A stretch of DNA of 64,000 bases, from contig CALQIX020000010.1 in the NCBI GenBank assembly GCA_943330745.2, forward strand, positions 46,560-110,559, written 5' to 3'. The first letter of the stretch is position 1, and the number at the start of each line of letters is the position of its first letter. The translations under genes were made by a program, and so were the position numbers. Origin of the DNA: Lishizhenia tianjinensis. Its GTDB lineage: Bacteria > Bacteroidota > Bacteroidia > Flavobacteriales_D > Crocinitomicaceae. The notes under the pieces were generated by a model. That model saw nothing but the letters and a program-made list of their open reading frames with translations. It was not told the DNA's origin and did not search any database. Below, one piece after another: positions 1-8,353 of the stretch.

Positions 1-2990
1 TTGATCAATGTTTAGGGAACCCTTCAATCGTTTATTGTGGAACAGAACCAGGAGAAGTTTATAAGAGTAACGACGGAGGACTAAATTGGGGCTTAGTCTC
101 TAAAAATGAAGATTTTGGGAGTGGTGTCACCGCCGTAGAAGTTCACGTTTCCAATCCTGATATTGTGTTTGCAGGAGGAAATAAAGGTGTTTTTAGATCG
201 TTAAACGGTGGTACAAACTGGATAAATGTATTACCGAATTCAAATTTTGGTGTAAATGAGATTTTAATTCACCCTGCCAATGATCAATTGGTATTTGCAT
301 GTACAGATAAAGGATTATATCGATCCTCGGATGGTGGAACAACGTGGTCTTTACTTTTTGCAAATAAAACCTATGACATCAAGTTAAATACTGCGAATAA
401 TGCGATTTTGTATATAGTACGCAATAACCCTGCAACCAGTATGTGTGAGTTTTATACCTCAAATGACTTTGGTTTGACATGGACAATTCAATCAACCGGT
501 TGGCACACTTCCACGGATGCAGCTCGTAATGATGGTGGTGCGCGTATTGCAGTAACTCCAGCAGATCCCAATCGAATCTATGCTTATTTAATTGGAGAGT
601 CAAAAGCAAATGATTTTGGCTATATCGGAGTATACCGAAGTGATGATGGCGGGATTACGTGGACATTACCTAATGGTCCGGCTGGTGGTCCATACACAAC
701 AGATCATGTTAACTTAGCTATTGGTTGGGCAACGTGGACCTATCATCAAGGATTTTATAATTGTGCGTTGGCAGCATCCACAACAAATGCAGATGAAATT
801 CTAATTGGTGGATTAAACTTATATCGTTCCACAGATGGTGGTGCTACTTTTACATCCGTTGCAGGCTATGTGGGTGGACCATTAAGCATGCATGTGGATA
901 TGCAAGATTTTAGAACAATTGGTTCCACAACGTGGATTTCAACAGATGGTGGAATATATCGATCTACCGATTTTTTTACTTCCAACTTTGAATTTCGCAT
1001 GTCTGGTGTTCATGGTTCTGATTATTGGGGATTTGGTAGTGGCTGGAACGAAGATGTTTTGGTTGGAGGCTTGTATCACAACGGAAATTTAGTATATCAT
1101 GAAAATTACGGCACTGGAAATTTTTTAGAATTAGGCGGTGGAGAAGCACCGACAGGTTATGTGAACCCTGGACAAAATCGAAAAACCTATTTCTCGGATA
1201 TTTCTGGTAAGGTTATACCGGTAAACCTAAATGATCCCATCGCTGGAGCGGCTTTTGGAATGGCTCCTAATGAAAGTTATTACGCCGCTGAGTCAAGTGA
1301 AATGGAATTTCATCCGAACTGTTATTCCATTGCTTATATCGGAAAGGATAATGCCATATGGAAAACAACTGATGGAGGAGCTTCTTTCAATCTATTATAT
1401 GCTTTTGGAACCAATCCGGCTGATCAAGTTAAATACATCGAAGTTTCAAGTTCCAATCCGAATGTCATTTATTTAAATCAACAACCTGCTTCTGGATCAA
1501 ATGGAACCCTTTGGAAAACAAGTGATGGCGGAGCTAGTTGGACCTCGGTAAATAAACCCAATGGAAATAGTCGCAGAATGTTATTAGCCATAAATCCACT
1601 TGATGAAAATCAATTATGGATTGCTTATCCTGATGGATCAAATGGATTTAAAGTATATAAAACAACTAATTCTGGTCAAAACTGGGAAAATTGGACTTCT
1701 TCCATTTTTAATAATGAATCGGTGCAGTCGATAATCTATGTTGCTGGAACAGATGGTGGAGTTTATATTGCAACCAATAAAGCGGTTTACTACCGAAACA
1801 ATTCCAATCAATTTCAACTAGAAAATGCAGGTTTGCCCTTGTTTACGAGTGGTAATATTTTACATCCATTTTATAGAGACAATAAAGTAAGGTTGGCTAC
1901 CTATGGAAAAGGAATTTGGGAAAGTGCCTTGTCTGAAACGCCAACCATTCCAATTGCTCGAGCGATGGTTGATAAATTAGATCAGGTTGTGGTTTGTGCC
2001 ATTGATTCATTTTATTTTGAGGATCATTCCTTTTTGAATCACACCAATGCTTCATGGAGTTGGTCTTTTCCAACTGGAAATCCAAGTGTTTCTAATCAAC
2101 GTAATCCGGTGATTTATTTTAATCAACCCGGAAATCACCAAGCTATTTTGACGATTACGGATGGAAATGGAAACACGGATTCAGATACATTGATGGTTTC
2201 GGTAAACTTTTTTACCTTACCCACATCGGTTTCTGAGGGGTTTGAAAATGGGTTTGTGCCAACAGGATTCGAAATTAATAATCCGGCAAACAATGCACAA
2301 TGGTCGTTGTCTTCTACTGCTGGAGCATATGGAAATTCAACCCATTCTGCCATTTTCGATAATTACAACAACGATTCACAAGGAGGAATTGATGATTTAA
2401 TTATGCATTTTGATGCCACAGCGATTCAATCCAGTCCGTTTTTAAAATTTGATGTGGCCTATGCCCGTTGGGGAGCAGGTTACAGTGATACATTGGAAGT
2501 ATTGGTATCAACTGATTGTGGAACTACGTATCAATCTCTTTATCTCAAAGGAGGTACAACATTAGCTACTTCTCCCGATTTTCAAGAATTCTTTACGCCA
2601 ACGGCTGAACAATGGTGCACGGATTCTGTAGATTTAGCACTATTTTCAGGACAAACCAATGTACAGGTCGCATTTCGAAACAGAGGTTATTTTGGAAATA
2701 CGATTTATCTAGACAACATCAATATTGGAAGTTCTGTTTCTGTGGAGGAGGTTTATACCAATGAAATTCATGTGTATCCGAATCCAGTGGGAACAGGACA
2801 AGAACTTGTCATTAGCTATCCAGGAGATGCTACCATACAATTATTGGATGCTAAAGGATCTCTTATTTATAGTGCCAAAGGCTCAAAAGAAACGCATTTT
2901 AGTATTGACAAGTCAATTGCTTCAGGGGTCTATATGGTTCAGGTATCAACTCCAACAAAAATTTGGAATAAGCGAGTTATTATTCAATAA
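1..2990 (+). CDS. Sortilin/VPS10-like BNR-repeat protein with PKD and T9SS type A sorting domain, 5' truncated
   Basis: The reading frame is open from base 3, so the true start lies left of the window; the GTG at 165 is only an internal codon. About 995 residues are visible. Repeated Asp-box motifs of the SxDGGxTW type (SNDGGLNW, SSDGGTTW, TTDGGASF, TSDGGASW) show a sortilin-like beta-propeller. A PKD domain follows (about codons 660-740), then a jelly-roll adhesin-type module with LEVLVSTDCG and YLDNINIG, and a C-terminal type A sorting signal (YPNP, then GVYMVQV and KRVIIQ at the end). Such proteins are exported through the T9SS and cleaved or anchored at the cell surface. The architecture matches the gene at 19497-23864. 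The substrate is unknown. Confidence 0.9.
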   Translation, partial: DQCLGNPSIVYCGTEPGEVYKSNDGGLNWGLVSKNEDFGSGVTAVEVHVSNPDIVFAGGNKGVFRSLNGGTNWINVLPNSNFGVNEILIHPANDQLVFACTDKGLYRSSDGGTTWSLLFANKTYDIKLNTANNAILYIVRNNPATSMCEFYTSNDFGLTWTIQSTGWHTSTDAARNDGGARIAVTPADPNRIYAYLIGESKANDFGYIGVYRSDDGGITWTLPNGPAGGPYTTDHVNLAIGWATWTYHQGFYNCALAASTTNADEILIGGLNLYRSTDGGATFTSVAGYVGGPLSMHVDMQDFRTIGSTTWISTDGGIYRSTDFFTSNFEFRMSGVHGSDYWGFGSGWNEDVLVGGLYHNGNLVYHENYGTGNFLELGGGEAPTGYVNPGQNRKTYFSDISGKVIPVNLNDPIAGAAFGMAPNESYYAAESSEMEFHPNCYSIAYIGKDNAIWKTTDGGASFNLLYAFGTNPADQVKYIEVSSSNPNVIYLNQQPASGSNGTLWKTSDGGASWTSVNKPNGNSRRMLLAINPLDENQLWIAYPDGSNGFKVYKTTNSGQNWENWTSSIFNNESVQSIIYVAGTDGGVYIATNKAVYYRNNSNQFQLENAGLPLFTSGNILHPFYRDNKVRLATYGKGIWESALSETPTIPIARAMVDKLDQVVVCAIDSFYFEDHSFLNHTNASWSWSFPTGNPSVSNQRNPVIYFNQPGNHQAILTITDGNGNTDSDTLMVSVNFFTLPTSVSEGFENGFVPTGFEINNPANNAQWSLSSTAGAYGNSTHSAIFDNYNNDSQGGIDDLIMHFDATAIQSSPFLKFDVAYARWGAGYSDTLEVLVSTDCGTTYQSLYLKGGTTLATSPDFQEFFTPTAEQWCTDSVDLALFSGQTNVQVAFRNRGYFGNTIYLDNINIGSSVSVEEVYTNEIHVYPNPVGTGQELVISYPGDATIQLLDAKGSLIYSAKGSKETHFSIDKSIASGVYMVQVSTPTKIWNKRVIIQ

Positions 2991-3074
2991 AGCCCATTCT
3001 TAAAGCGAGAAAAATCAAGCTGTTCATGTGTTATTATAGATAGGGGAAAATAGGGGAATCACGCAATATTTCAG

Positions 3075-3093
3075 AAAGCACCACGCTTTTTTC
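3075..3093 (+). terminator. Possible weak terminator after the sortilin-like gene
   Basis: AAAGC and GCTTT form a five-pair stem around a five-base loop, followed by a short T run. It lies about 85 bases after the stop codon of the T9SS gene. The stem is short, so this is tentative. Confidence 0.3.
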
Positions 3094-3108
3094 TGTTAAC
3101 TGGGTTAT

Positions 3109-3133
3109 GAGTTGTAAATATTTTGCACAACTC
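3109..3133. repeat. Inverted repeat at the edge of the methyltransferase remnant
   Basis: Perfect 7-base arms GAGTTGT (3109-3115) and ACAACTC (3127-3133) flank an 11-base spacer. The in-frame remnant of the methyltransferase begins inside this repeat, so it may mark a rearrangement junction, although a chance origin is possible. Confidence 0.4.
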
Positions 3134-3309
3134 GTGCCATGCCGCCCATTTTGGTTAAGGCACACAACGAGCTAGACAAAGCCGTAGATTTGGCCTATCG
3201 CCCCCAAGCGTTCACCTCCGATGCTAATCGCATGGAGTTTTTGTTTGATTTGTATGAGAAATACACGGCAGGGTTGTTTGCGGTGGAGAAAAAATCCAAA
3301 AAACGATAA
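3118..3309 (+). pseudogene. C-terminal remnant of a DNA methyltransferase (type IIG/IIL-like)
   Basis: The frame is closed by TAA at 3115-3117 and ends with TAA at 3307-3309. From ATG 3139 it encodes 56 residues beginning MPPILVKAHNELDKAVD and continuing AYRP, then a FLFDLYEKYTAGLF segment. This resembles the extreme C-terminus of large N6-adenine methyltransferases of restriction systems (MPxxLxxAHxxLDxAVD, then LFxLYE), which normally exceed 800 residues; none of the catalytic domain is here. Composition also differs: 53 of the 99 bases 3139-3237 are G or C, with CGC and CCC codons, against an AT-rich background. I infer the relic of a horizontally acquired restriction-modification gene. 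The family assignment is from memory of the motif and is moderately certain. Confidence 0.6.
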
Positions 3310-3344
3310 ACCATTAAAATGGTTAGGAGAAATGGTTGTTGGAT

Positions 3345-3385
3345 CACCCCATAGGTGCAGGATTAATCCCGCACCTATGGGGGTG
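3345..3385. repeat. Large hairpin (near-perfect inverted repeat)
   Basis: CACCCCATAGGTGC (3345-3358) pairs with GCACCTATGGGGGTG (3371-3385) with one extra G, and the centre GGATTAATCC is itself a palindrome, so nearly the whole 41 bases fold on themselves. It lies between the methyltransferase remnant and the stop codon of the minus-strand ORF6N gene. No clear T run follows on either strand, so a bidirectional terminator is possible but a mobile-repeat relic is equally plausible. Confidence 0.7.
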
Positions 3386-3399
3386 TTATGGGAATTATT

Positions 3400-4269
3400 T
3401 TAGGAATTATTCAATTTCGAAAGAAGTTCCGGTAAGAATTCATTGAGTCTAGAAAAAGCAAACCATTTCTTACCTAGGTCTTTAATAGAAGCGCCAAAAT
3501 GATACAATTCTTTTTGGTCAATTATTAGAAATCGGTCATGTGCAAGTTTCAAGTGTTTGATCTCAACGGTTGGATATTGCTCGTTGTATTTGGCTACATC
3601 TAAGTGCAATTGGGCATTTATTTTATGTGTGTATATCATTGCTTGACAATTCTTATTTCGTTTGCTGAGCATTAAAAGCGTTGTTTCATCTACATAATTA
3701 TCAATTAATGTTATCGATTTTTTCGCTGTTTTAATAAGATCAACTGTAAAGACATAGGCATCAAATAGTTGTCCTTCGAAGAAAATTCCTTTTGAAGGTA
3801 ATAATGTGTTTTCATCAAATGATTGCAGAATTTTATTTACGTTTTTATTTGTCTCAACTAGTTTGTTTTCAAGGACTAGCAATCGGTTAAACATTTCGGC
3901 ATTGGAACCAATCTCATTACGCATTTCCACAAAAGTTTCCATGATTTGAATACTTACTTGAATAGCCGTTTCACTTCGAAGGATGGCTGAAAGCATGGCA
4001 ACTCCTTGTTCTGTAAAAACAAATGGGTTTACTGATGCATGTTTTAAATTTGTTAACCGGTCACAATTTGTGACCAGTTCATACTTCTCGCTTAGCGTTA
4101 ATTGAAAACTAAAATTCTCAGGAAATCGTTCTTTATTTCGCTTAACTGCTTGGTTAAGTACTTTTGTTTGAACATCGTACAAAACAGCCAAATCTCGATC
4201 GAGCATTACCTGTTTTCCTCTAATCGTAAAGATTTTTGAATGTATTTCCTCCCTTTTTAAAAGATTCAT
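3400..4269 (-). CDS. ORF6N-domain DNA-binding protein with degenerate phospholipase-D-like C-terminus
   Basis: 289 residues. Residues about 10-95 match the ORF6N domain (IFTIRGKQVMLDRDLAVLY, then NRD-like and FVFTEQGVAML), a KilA-N-related DNA-binding module spread in phages and Bacteroidota. Residues 95-150 form a helical linker. The C-terminal part (about 160-285) resembles a single PLD/HKD unit: H244, R246 and D251 in HDRFLIID, then a GAS at 259-261, so the usual HxK is HxR and the motif is degenerate. It lies beside the methyltransferase remnant, which fits an accessory location. Role unknown; ORF6N proteins are often presumed regulators. Confident on the N-terminus, less so on the C-terminal fold. 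Confidence 0.85.
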   Translation of the reverse strand: MNLLKREEIHSKIFTIRGKQVMLDRDLAVLYDVQTKVLNQAVKRNKERFPENFSFQLTLSEKYELVTNCDRLTNLKHASVNPFVFTEQGVAMLSAILRSETAIQVSIQIMETFVEMRNEIGSNAEMFNRLLVLENKLVETNKNVNKILQSFDENTLLPSKGIFFEGQLFDAYVFTVDLIKTAKKSITLIDNYVDETTLLMLSKRNKNCQAMIYTHKINAQLHLDVAKYNEQYPTVEIKHLKLAHDRFLIIDQKELYHFGASIKDLGKKWFAFSRLNEFLPELLSKLNNS

Positions 4270-4406
4270 TGGTTGCTGGTATTAACATTTTTACTTTAAG
4301 TTAGTGAAAAATGCCTTTTATTGCAATCGATTATTTTATAAAAATTGACCAACCAGCAAATTCATTTTTATTAATTAGTTGAATTTAGGCAATAGTTTCA
4401 AAAAAA

Positions 4407-5174
4407 TCATTTATGCCTAAACCAGCAATCTTGTCGTTCGTTTTCGTACATTTTAAAGACCGTATTTACAGGCGATCCGTACTTCAACTGGCTGTTAAAT
4501 TGGGTTCTTGCCAAATAATTAAATGCACCCATGTCGCCAGTATAAGCTGTTTGGTTGTCGCTGTTAGCTTGCTTATGAATAGCACATAACTTTTGAATAA
4601 AATCAAAGAATAATGGCGCTCGTCCCCCTATTATACCGCAGTTTAAGAGTGTTTCATTGCCAAACTTACTTTCATATTCGACAAAATCCACAATGTTGTT
4701 ACGCAGCGTAGTAGAATGAGCCATCATCCACTCATTATTGAGCTTTTTGGGCTCTTCACCACAGAAAATAGCCATTGGATTTTCAATAAAAAAAGGGTCA
4801 ATAAATGGATCTTTTGCAAGCGTAACGTCCGTTATATCGGTTACGAAAATACTATTGAAGCAATGGATATGGTTTTGGAGAAAATCTTGGTATACAAAAT
4901 AACGGTAGACGTTTGGATTAAATTGATTATCGTAATTTATTTTAATGAATGTTATGTATTCATTTTTGAATTTTTCACAGGTTGCTAACGAGAAGTTGTT
5001 ATGAAAAATAATTCCATGTATTTTTTTTGCCGCAACGGATTCTGCCCAATCACGCACCAATTCATACGTATCATTATCCAGCGTTGTATTCCGATTTACG
5101 TCATAAACGCCAGTGATATGGCATGCCATAATGAGATTGGTATTTGGGAGAAAACGGGGAGTCTCTAAGTCCAT
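4407..5174 (-). CDS. Putative glycosyltransferase (GT-A-like), unclassified
   Basis: 255 residues without signal peptide or membrane segments. FVTDITDVTLAKDPF (about 110-124) looks like the DxD-containing strand of a GT-A nucleotide-sugar transferase, and NCGIIGGRAPLFFDFI (about 178-193) resembles the acceptor-side NxG segment of such enzymes. I cannot place it in a named family. It starts three bases after the stop of the family 2 glycosyltransferase gene and is almost certainly co-transcribed with it, which supports a role in making a cell-surface glycan. Its C-terminus (CWFRHK) appears intact. Confidence 0.6.
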   Translation of the reverse strand: MDLETPRFLPNTNLIMACHITGVYDVNRNTTLDNDTYELVRDWAESVAAKKIHGIIFHNNFSLATCEKFKNEYITFIKINYDNQFNPNVYRYFVYQDFLQNHIHCFNSIFVTDITDVTLAKDPFIDPFFIENPMAIFCGEEPKKLNNEWMMAHSTTLRNNIVDFVEYESKFGNETLLNCGIIGGRAPLFFDFIQKLCAIHKQANSDNQTAYTGDMGAFNYLARTQFNSQLKYGSPVNTVFKMYENERQDCWFRHK

Positions 5175-5177
5175 TAA

Positions 5178-5828
5178 TCAAGCATTGATCATATTCACCT
5201 TTTTCATCGTTGAACAAATGCTACCCGGAATATTTCTGTGGTAAATATACGTTCTTAGGTCCACTTTTTTCACCCGAAATTGACCTTTTGCCCGTTCGAA
5301 AAAATCAGCATCGGCAGCGAATCCACTTTTGAACAAAATACTTGAAAACACTTTTTTTAGTCCGAATAATGTACCAAAAAGGATTGTTTCATCAATGTGG
5401 ATGAGTTTGGTAATATCATTTTTATCTGGGACATAATAATCGTCATTGGTATCCACGATTGTTTCTGTTGTAGAACAAATCAAATCTACATTTTGTACCT
5501 CACGAAGACATGCGCTCAAATGACAGGATTTATATTCGTCGTCACCATCAATAATGGTTATAAATTCACCGATACTATTTAAAACACCGCGGTTGATTGA
5601 TTCAGATTGCCCTCGATTACTGTGACGGATATACACTATTTTATCTTCGTGTTTTTCAACATATTGCAATAGGGATTCTCGATTAGTAACGTTACTACCA
5701 TCGTCAATAATAATGAGTTCAAAATCTTGAAAATCCTGATTTAAAACCGAATCAATTGCTCTTTTTATATAATTAAAATCTGTGTTATAAACAGCCATTA
5801 ATACCGATATTTTTACTTGTTTTAACAT
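5178..5828 (-). CDS. Family 2 glycosyltransferase
   Basis: 216 residues forming a single GT-A domain. The N-terminus KISVLMAVYN, the nucleotide-binding IIIDDGS (about 39-45), the GQSESINRG segment and the metal-binding IDGDDEY (about 92-98) are classical GT2 signatures. There is no membrane anchor, so it is probably cytoplasmic and acts on a lipid-linked or nucleotide-sugar-dependent acceptor. The protein is short for the family but has the full catalytic core. It is the first gene of a two-gene minus-strand unit with the putative glycosyltransferase at 4407-5174. Sugar and acceptor cannot be predicted. Confidence 0.88.
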   Translation of the reverse strand: MLKQVKISVLMAVYNTDFNYIKRAIDSVLNQDFQDFELIIIDDGSNVTNRESLLQYVEKHEDKIVYIRHSNRGQSESINRGVLNSIGEFITIIDGDDEYKSCHLSACLREVQNVDLICSTTETIVDTNDDYYVPDKNDITKLIHIDETILFGTLFGLKKVFSSILFKSGFAADADFFERAKGQFRVKKVDLRTYIYHRNIPGSICSTMKKVNMINA

Positions 5829-6154
5829 ATTTGTATGGTATTATGGTTACTGTACAATGATCGAAAAATGTAATTACTTTTTATCCTCTAAATTAACGAT
5901 CACGACCATGCTTTTGTCTGTTGGAGTCACTTGTTTTATCTCAGTTCAACCTCTACTTAGTACTAATTAATTTCTTAGTTATGGAAGATCTGATAGAAAT
6001 AAAATGATTCATTCAAATTGTTTCGCTCAGGTATCATTTTAGCCTAAATGCAAATCAACTAAGAGTAAAATTAACTCTTTTTAATCAAGTTTATGTTAAG
6101 TCATTTTTAAAAACACCCTCCCGAGTACTTAAAAAGCTGGATGACTTTTAAAAA
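5829..6154. other. Intergenic stretch without a recognisable gene
   Basis: No open frame of interest, tRNA or repeat array is visible. A short inverted repeat, AAGAGT (6061-6066) and ACTCTT (6074-6079), is followed on the plus strand by a five-T run, but no plus-strand gene ends here, so its role is unclear. The upstream promoter of the two glycosyltransferase genes presumably lies near 5830-5900. Confidence 0.6.
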
Positions 6155-6802
6155 TTAGTTTAACCCTTTCAAATCAGCAATAGTTTTGCTTGGGTCGACT
6201 GAGTTAAAAACAAAACTTCCGGCTACTAAGGCATCAGCACCAGCATCAGCGAGTAGTTTTCCTGTTTCTAAATTTACTCCTCCATCAATTTCGATTAAGG
6301 CAGAAGATCCACTTTCTTGAATCATTTTTTTGAGTTTTCTCACTTTTTCAACGGCTTGCGGAATAAATTTTTGTCCACCAAAGCCCGGATTTACGGACAT
6401 GATCAAAACCAAATCAAGATCACAAATAATTTCGGACAATACTTCAACCGGTGTATGAGGATTCAGAGCAACTCCAGCTTTCATCTCGTGTTGATGAATC
6501 AATTGAATTGTCCTATGCAAATGCGTGCATGCCTCGTAATGAACGGTGAGGTAATCAGCTCCTACTTTTTTAAAATCTGCCACATATTGATCTGGATTTA
6601 CAATCATTAAATGAACATCCAGCGGTTTTTTAGCATGTCGATTCATTGCCTCAATAACGGGTAGTCCAAAAGAAATATTGGGTACAAAAACACCGTCCAT
6701 CACATCAATGTGTAACCAATCCGCTGAGGAGTTATTTAACATTTCTACATCACGTTGAATGTTTGCAAAATCACAAGAAAGAAGAGAGGGAGAAATAATC
6801 AT
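6155..6802 (-). CDS. rpe: Ribulose-phosphate 3-epimerase
   Basis: 215 residues, the normal length for this TIM-barrel enzyme, which interconverts D-ribulose 5-phosphate and D-xylulose 5-phosphate in the pentose phosphate pathway. ISPSLLSCDF at the N-terminus, the metal ligands H31 and D33 (HIDVMDG), H64 (DVHLM), the phosphate-binding MSVNPGFGGQ loop (135-144) and catalytic D173 (EIDGG) are all present. It is transcribed divergently from the rhomboid gene. A TACATTTG element at 6817-6824 lies 14 bases before the start. Confidence 0.97.
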   Translation of the reverse strand: MIISPSLLSCDFANIQRDVEMLNNSSADWLHIDVMDGVFVPNISFGLPVIEAMNRHAKKPLDVHLMIVNPDQYVADFKKVGADYLTVHYEACTHLHRTIQLIHQHEMKAGVALNPHTPVEVLSEIICDLDLVLIMSVNPGFGGQKFIPQAVEKVRKLKKMIQESGSSALIEIDGGVNLETGKLLADAGADALVAGSFVFNSVDPSKTIADLKGLN

Positions 6803-6816
6803 ACAAATGTTTTTTG

Positions 6817-6824
6817 CAAATGTA
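6817..6824 (-). promoter_or_regulatory. Promoter -7 element for rpe
   Basis: TACATTTG on the minus strand matches the Bacteroidota consensus TAnnTTTG, 14 bases upstream of the rpe start. I do not see a good -33 TTG at the expected distance. Confidence 0.5.
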
Positions 6825-6846
6825 AGTAGAATGCAGTAAAATTCAG

Positions 6847-6854
6847 TAATTTCG
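6847..6854 (+). promoter_or_regulatory. Promoter -7 element (TTCG variant) for the rhomboid gene
   Basis: TAATTTCG lies 18 bases before ATG 6873. The same TAnnTTCG variant recurs before several other genes in this window. Confidence 0.4.
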
Positions 6855-6872
6855 AAAAAACTATACTTTTAG

Positions 6873-7490
6873 ATGTTTTCTGTACTATATCTTATTATTG
6901 CTGCAACGGTTTTGATCTCAGCAGCGGCTTTCCAAAATCAGGAATTCCTCTCCAAATCGCTCTTTTATCCGTATCGGGTGAAACACAATAATGAATTATA
7001 CCGCATGGTCAGTCATATGTTTATTCATGCAGATTGGGCTCACCTTATTTTTAATATGTTTTCACTTTATTTTTTAGGTCAAATATTAGTATATTCCTTT
7101 TACAATTCGTTTGGTGAGGTAGGCGGGATGATTCATTTTTCAATTTTGTATTTCGTTGGTGGAATTTTCGCCTCTTTATTTCCATACATTCGAAACCATG
7201 AAAACCCAAACTATACATCTTTGGGTGCTTCTGGAGCTGTTTCAGCAATCGTTTTTGCAGCAATTATTTGGAATCCAACCATGAAATTAGCGTTACTTTT
7301 CCTTCCTATTCCTATTCCGGCATATATTTTTGGTCCCTTGTATTTAGCTTTTGAATATTTTGCTTTGCGCAAAGGAAAAGGGAATATTGCACACGATGCT
7401 CATATTGGTGGGGCTCTATTTGGGATTCTTTACGTGATTTTAATTGAACGAAACAAAGCACAAGAATTTATTCATTTGATTTTTAATTAA
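6873..7490 (+). CDS. Rhomboid family intramembrane serine protease
   Basis: 205 residues with about six membrane segments. The catalytic serine is S120 in LGASGAVSA and the partner histidine H177 in HDAHIGGALFG. The HxxxxHxxxN signature of the second helix is present (H52, H57, N61). These enzymes cleave transmembrane segments of other membrane proteins within the bilayer. The next gene starts two bases after its stop, suggesting co-transcription with the aminotransferase and CPBP genes. Substrates are not predictable. Confidence 0.93.
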   Translation: MFSVLYLIIAATVLISAAAFQNQEFLSKSLFYPYRVKHNNELYRMVSHMFIHADWAHLIFNMFSLYFLGQILVYSFYNSFGEVGGMIHFSILYFVGGIFASLFPYIRNHENPNYTSLGASGAVSAIVFAAIIWNPTMKLALLFLPIPIPAYIFGPLYLAFEYFALRKGKGNIAHDAHIGGALFGILYVILIERNKAQEFIHLIFN

Positions 7491-7492
7491 GT

Positions 7493-8353
7493 ATGTCGTT
7501 GTTGTATGTAAATAATAATGGTCAGGTAACCCCCAATAATTTACCTACCATTAATTTTGGAAATAGAGGTCATTTGTACGGAGATGGAGTTTTTGAAAGT
7601 ATCCGGATCATAAATGGTAAAATCACTAACTTAGAAAATCATTGGTTGCGATTGACGGAAGGTGCTAAAGCGTTAAAAATGATTGCAAATCCAGATTGGA
7701 CAACCTCTTTTTTTGATCAAAAAATTTGTGAGCTGATTCAGAAATCGGGTATCAAAGAAGGAGCCAAATGCCGCATTTCTTTTGATAGAACTCCAGGTGG
7801 TGCTTATTTACCCGCAAACAATGAAGCGCAATACTACATAGATATCGTTCCTGAACAAACCAACTACTATGAACTAAATAGTAAAGGATTGGAGATGGAT
7901 ATTTATATGGAACTGAAGTTAGAAAAAACCATGTTGTCTAAATTCAAAACAAAAAATGGGTTGAAATACATAATGGCTTCTTTAACCGCTCAAGAAAAGG
8001 GATTAGACGATGTTTTTATGACCAACGATCGCGGGCAGGTGCTTGAAACTTCGAATAGTAACTTATTTGTTGTGCACAATGGGGTTCTTTATACGCCAAG
8101 TATTGAGGATGGCTGTATTGCTGGGACAATGCGTATGCAAATCATTAACTTAGCATTGGCAAATAATATCAAAGTGTATGAATGTCCAATTCTACCTCAA
8201 AATATGTTGTCTGCTGATGAATTGTTTTTAACCAATGCAATCAAAGGTGTTAAATGGGTAGGTGCATTTAGAACGAAAAAGTATACCAATACGATGGCGC
8301 GTAGATTTGTGGTCTTATTAAATGAATTTTGGGAAAGAAAACAGGTTCGTTAA
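7493..8353 (+). CDS. Class IV (fold type IV) PLP aminotransferase or aminodeoxychorismate lyase
   Basis: 286 residues. The N-terminal GHLYGDGVFESIRI, the probable PLP lysine K152 in FKTKNGLKY, E185 in LETSNSNLF and GTMRMQII mark the family that includes branched-chain aminotransferase, D-amino acid transaminase and aminodeoxychorismate lyase (PabC). The sequence alone does not separate these: the length and motif spacing fit a PabC- or BCAT-like protein. Downstream translation is coupled, since the next gene's ATG overlaps this stop (TAATG). Confidence 0.85.
   Translation: MSLLYVNNNGQVTPNNLPTINFGNRGHLYGDGVFESIRIINGKITNLENHWLRLTEGAKALKMIANPDWTTSFFDQKICELIQKSGIKEGAKCRISFDRTPGGAYLPANNEAQYYIDIVPEQTNYYELNSKGLEMDIYMELKLEKTMLSKFKTKNGLKYIMASLTAQEKGLDDVFMTNDRGQVLETSNSNLFVVHNGVLYTPSIEDGCIAGTMRMQIINLALANNIKVYECPILPQNMLSADELFLTNAIKGVKWVGAFRTKKYTNTMARRFVVLLNEFWERKQVR

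Noticed and set aside
165..2990. Start of the first gene at GTG 165
   Set aside because: The frame is open without interruption back to base 3 and the upstream residues contain another Asp-box motif (SNDGGLNW), so the gene begins outside the window.
4273..4359. Eight-base inverted repeat TTGCTGGT/ACCAGCAA upstream of the ORF6N gene
   Set aside because: The arms are 71 bases apart without further symmetry; a chance match in an AT-rich gap is likely.
5880..5980. tRNA-like segment (TCAGTTCAACCTC resembling a T-arm)
   Set aside because: No acceptor stem or anticodon arm could be folded around it.
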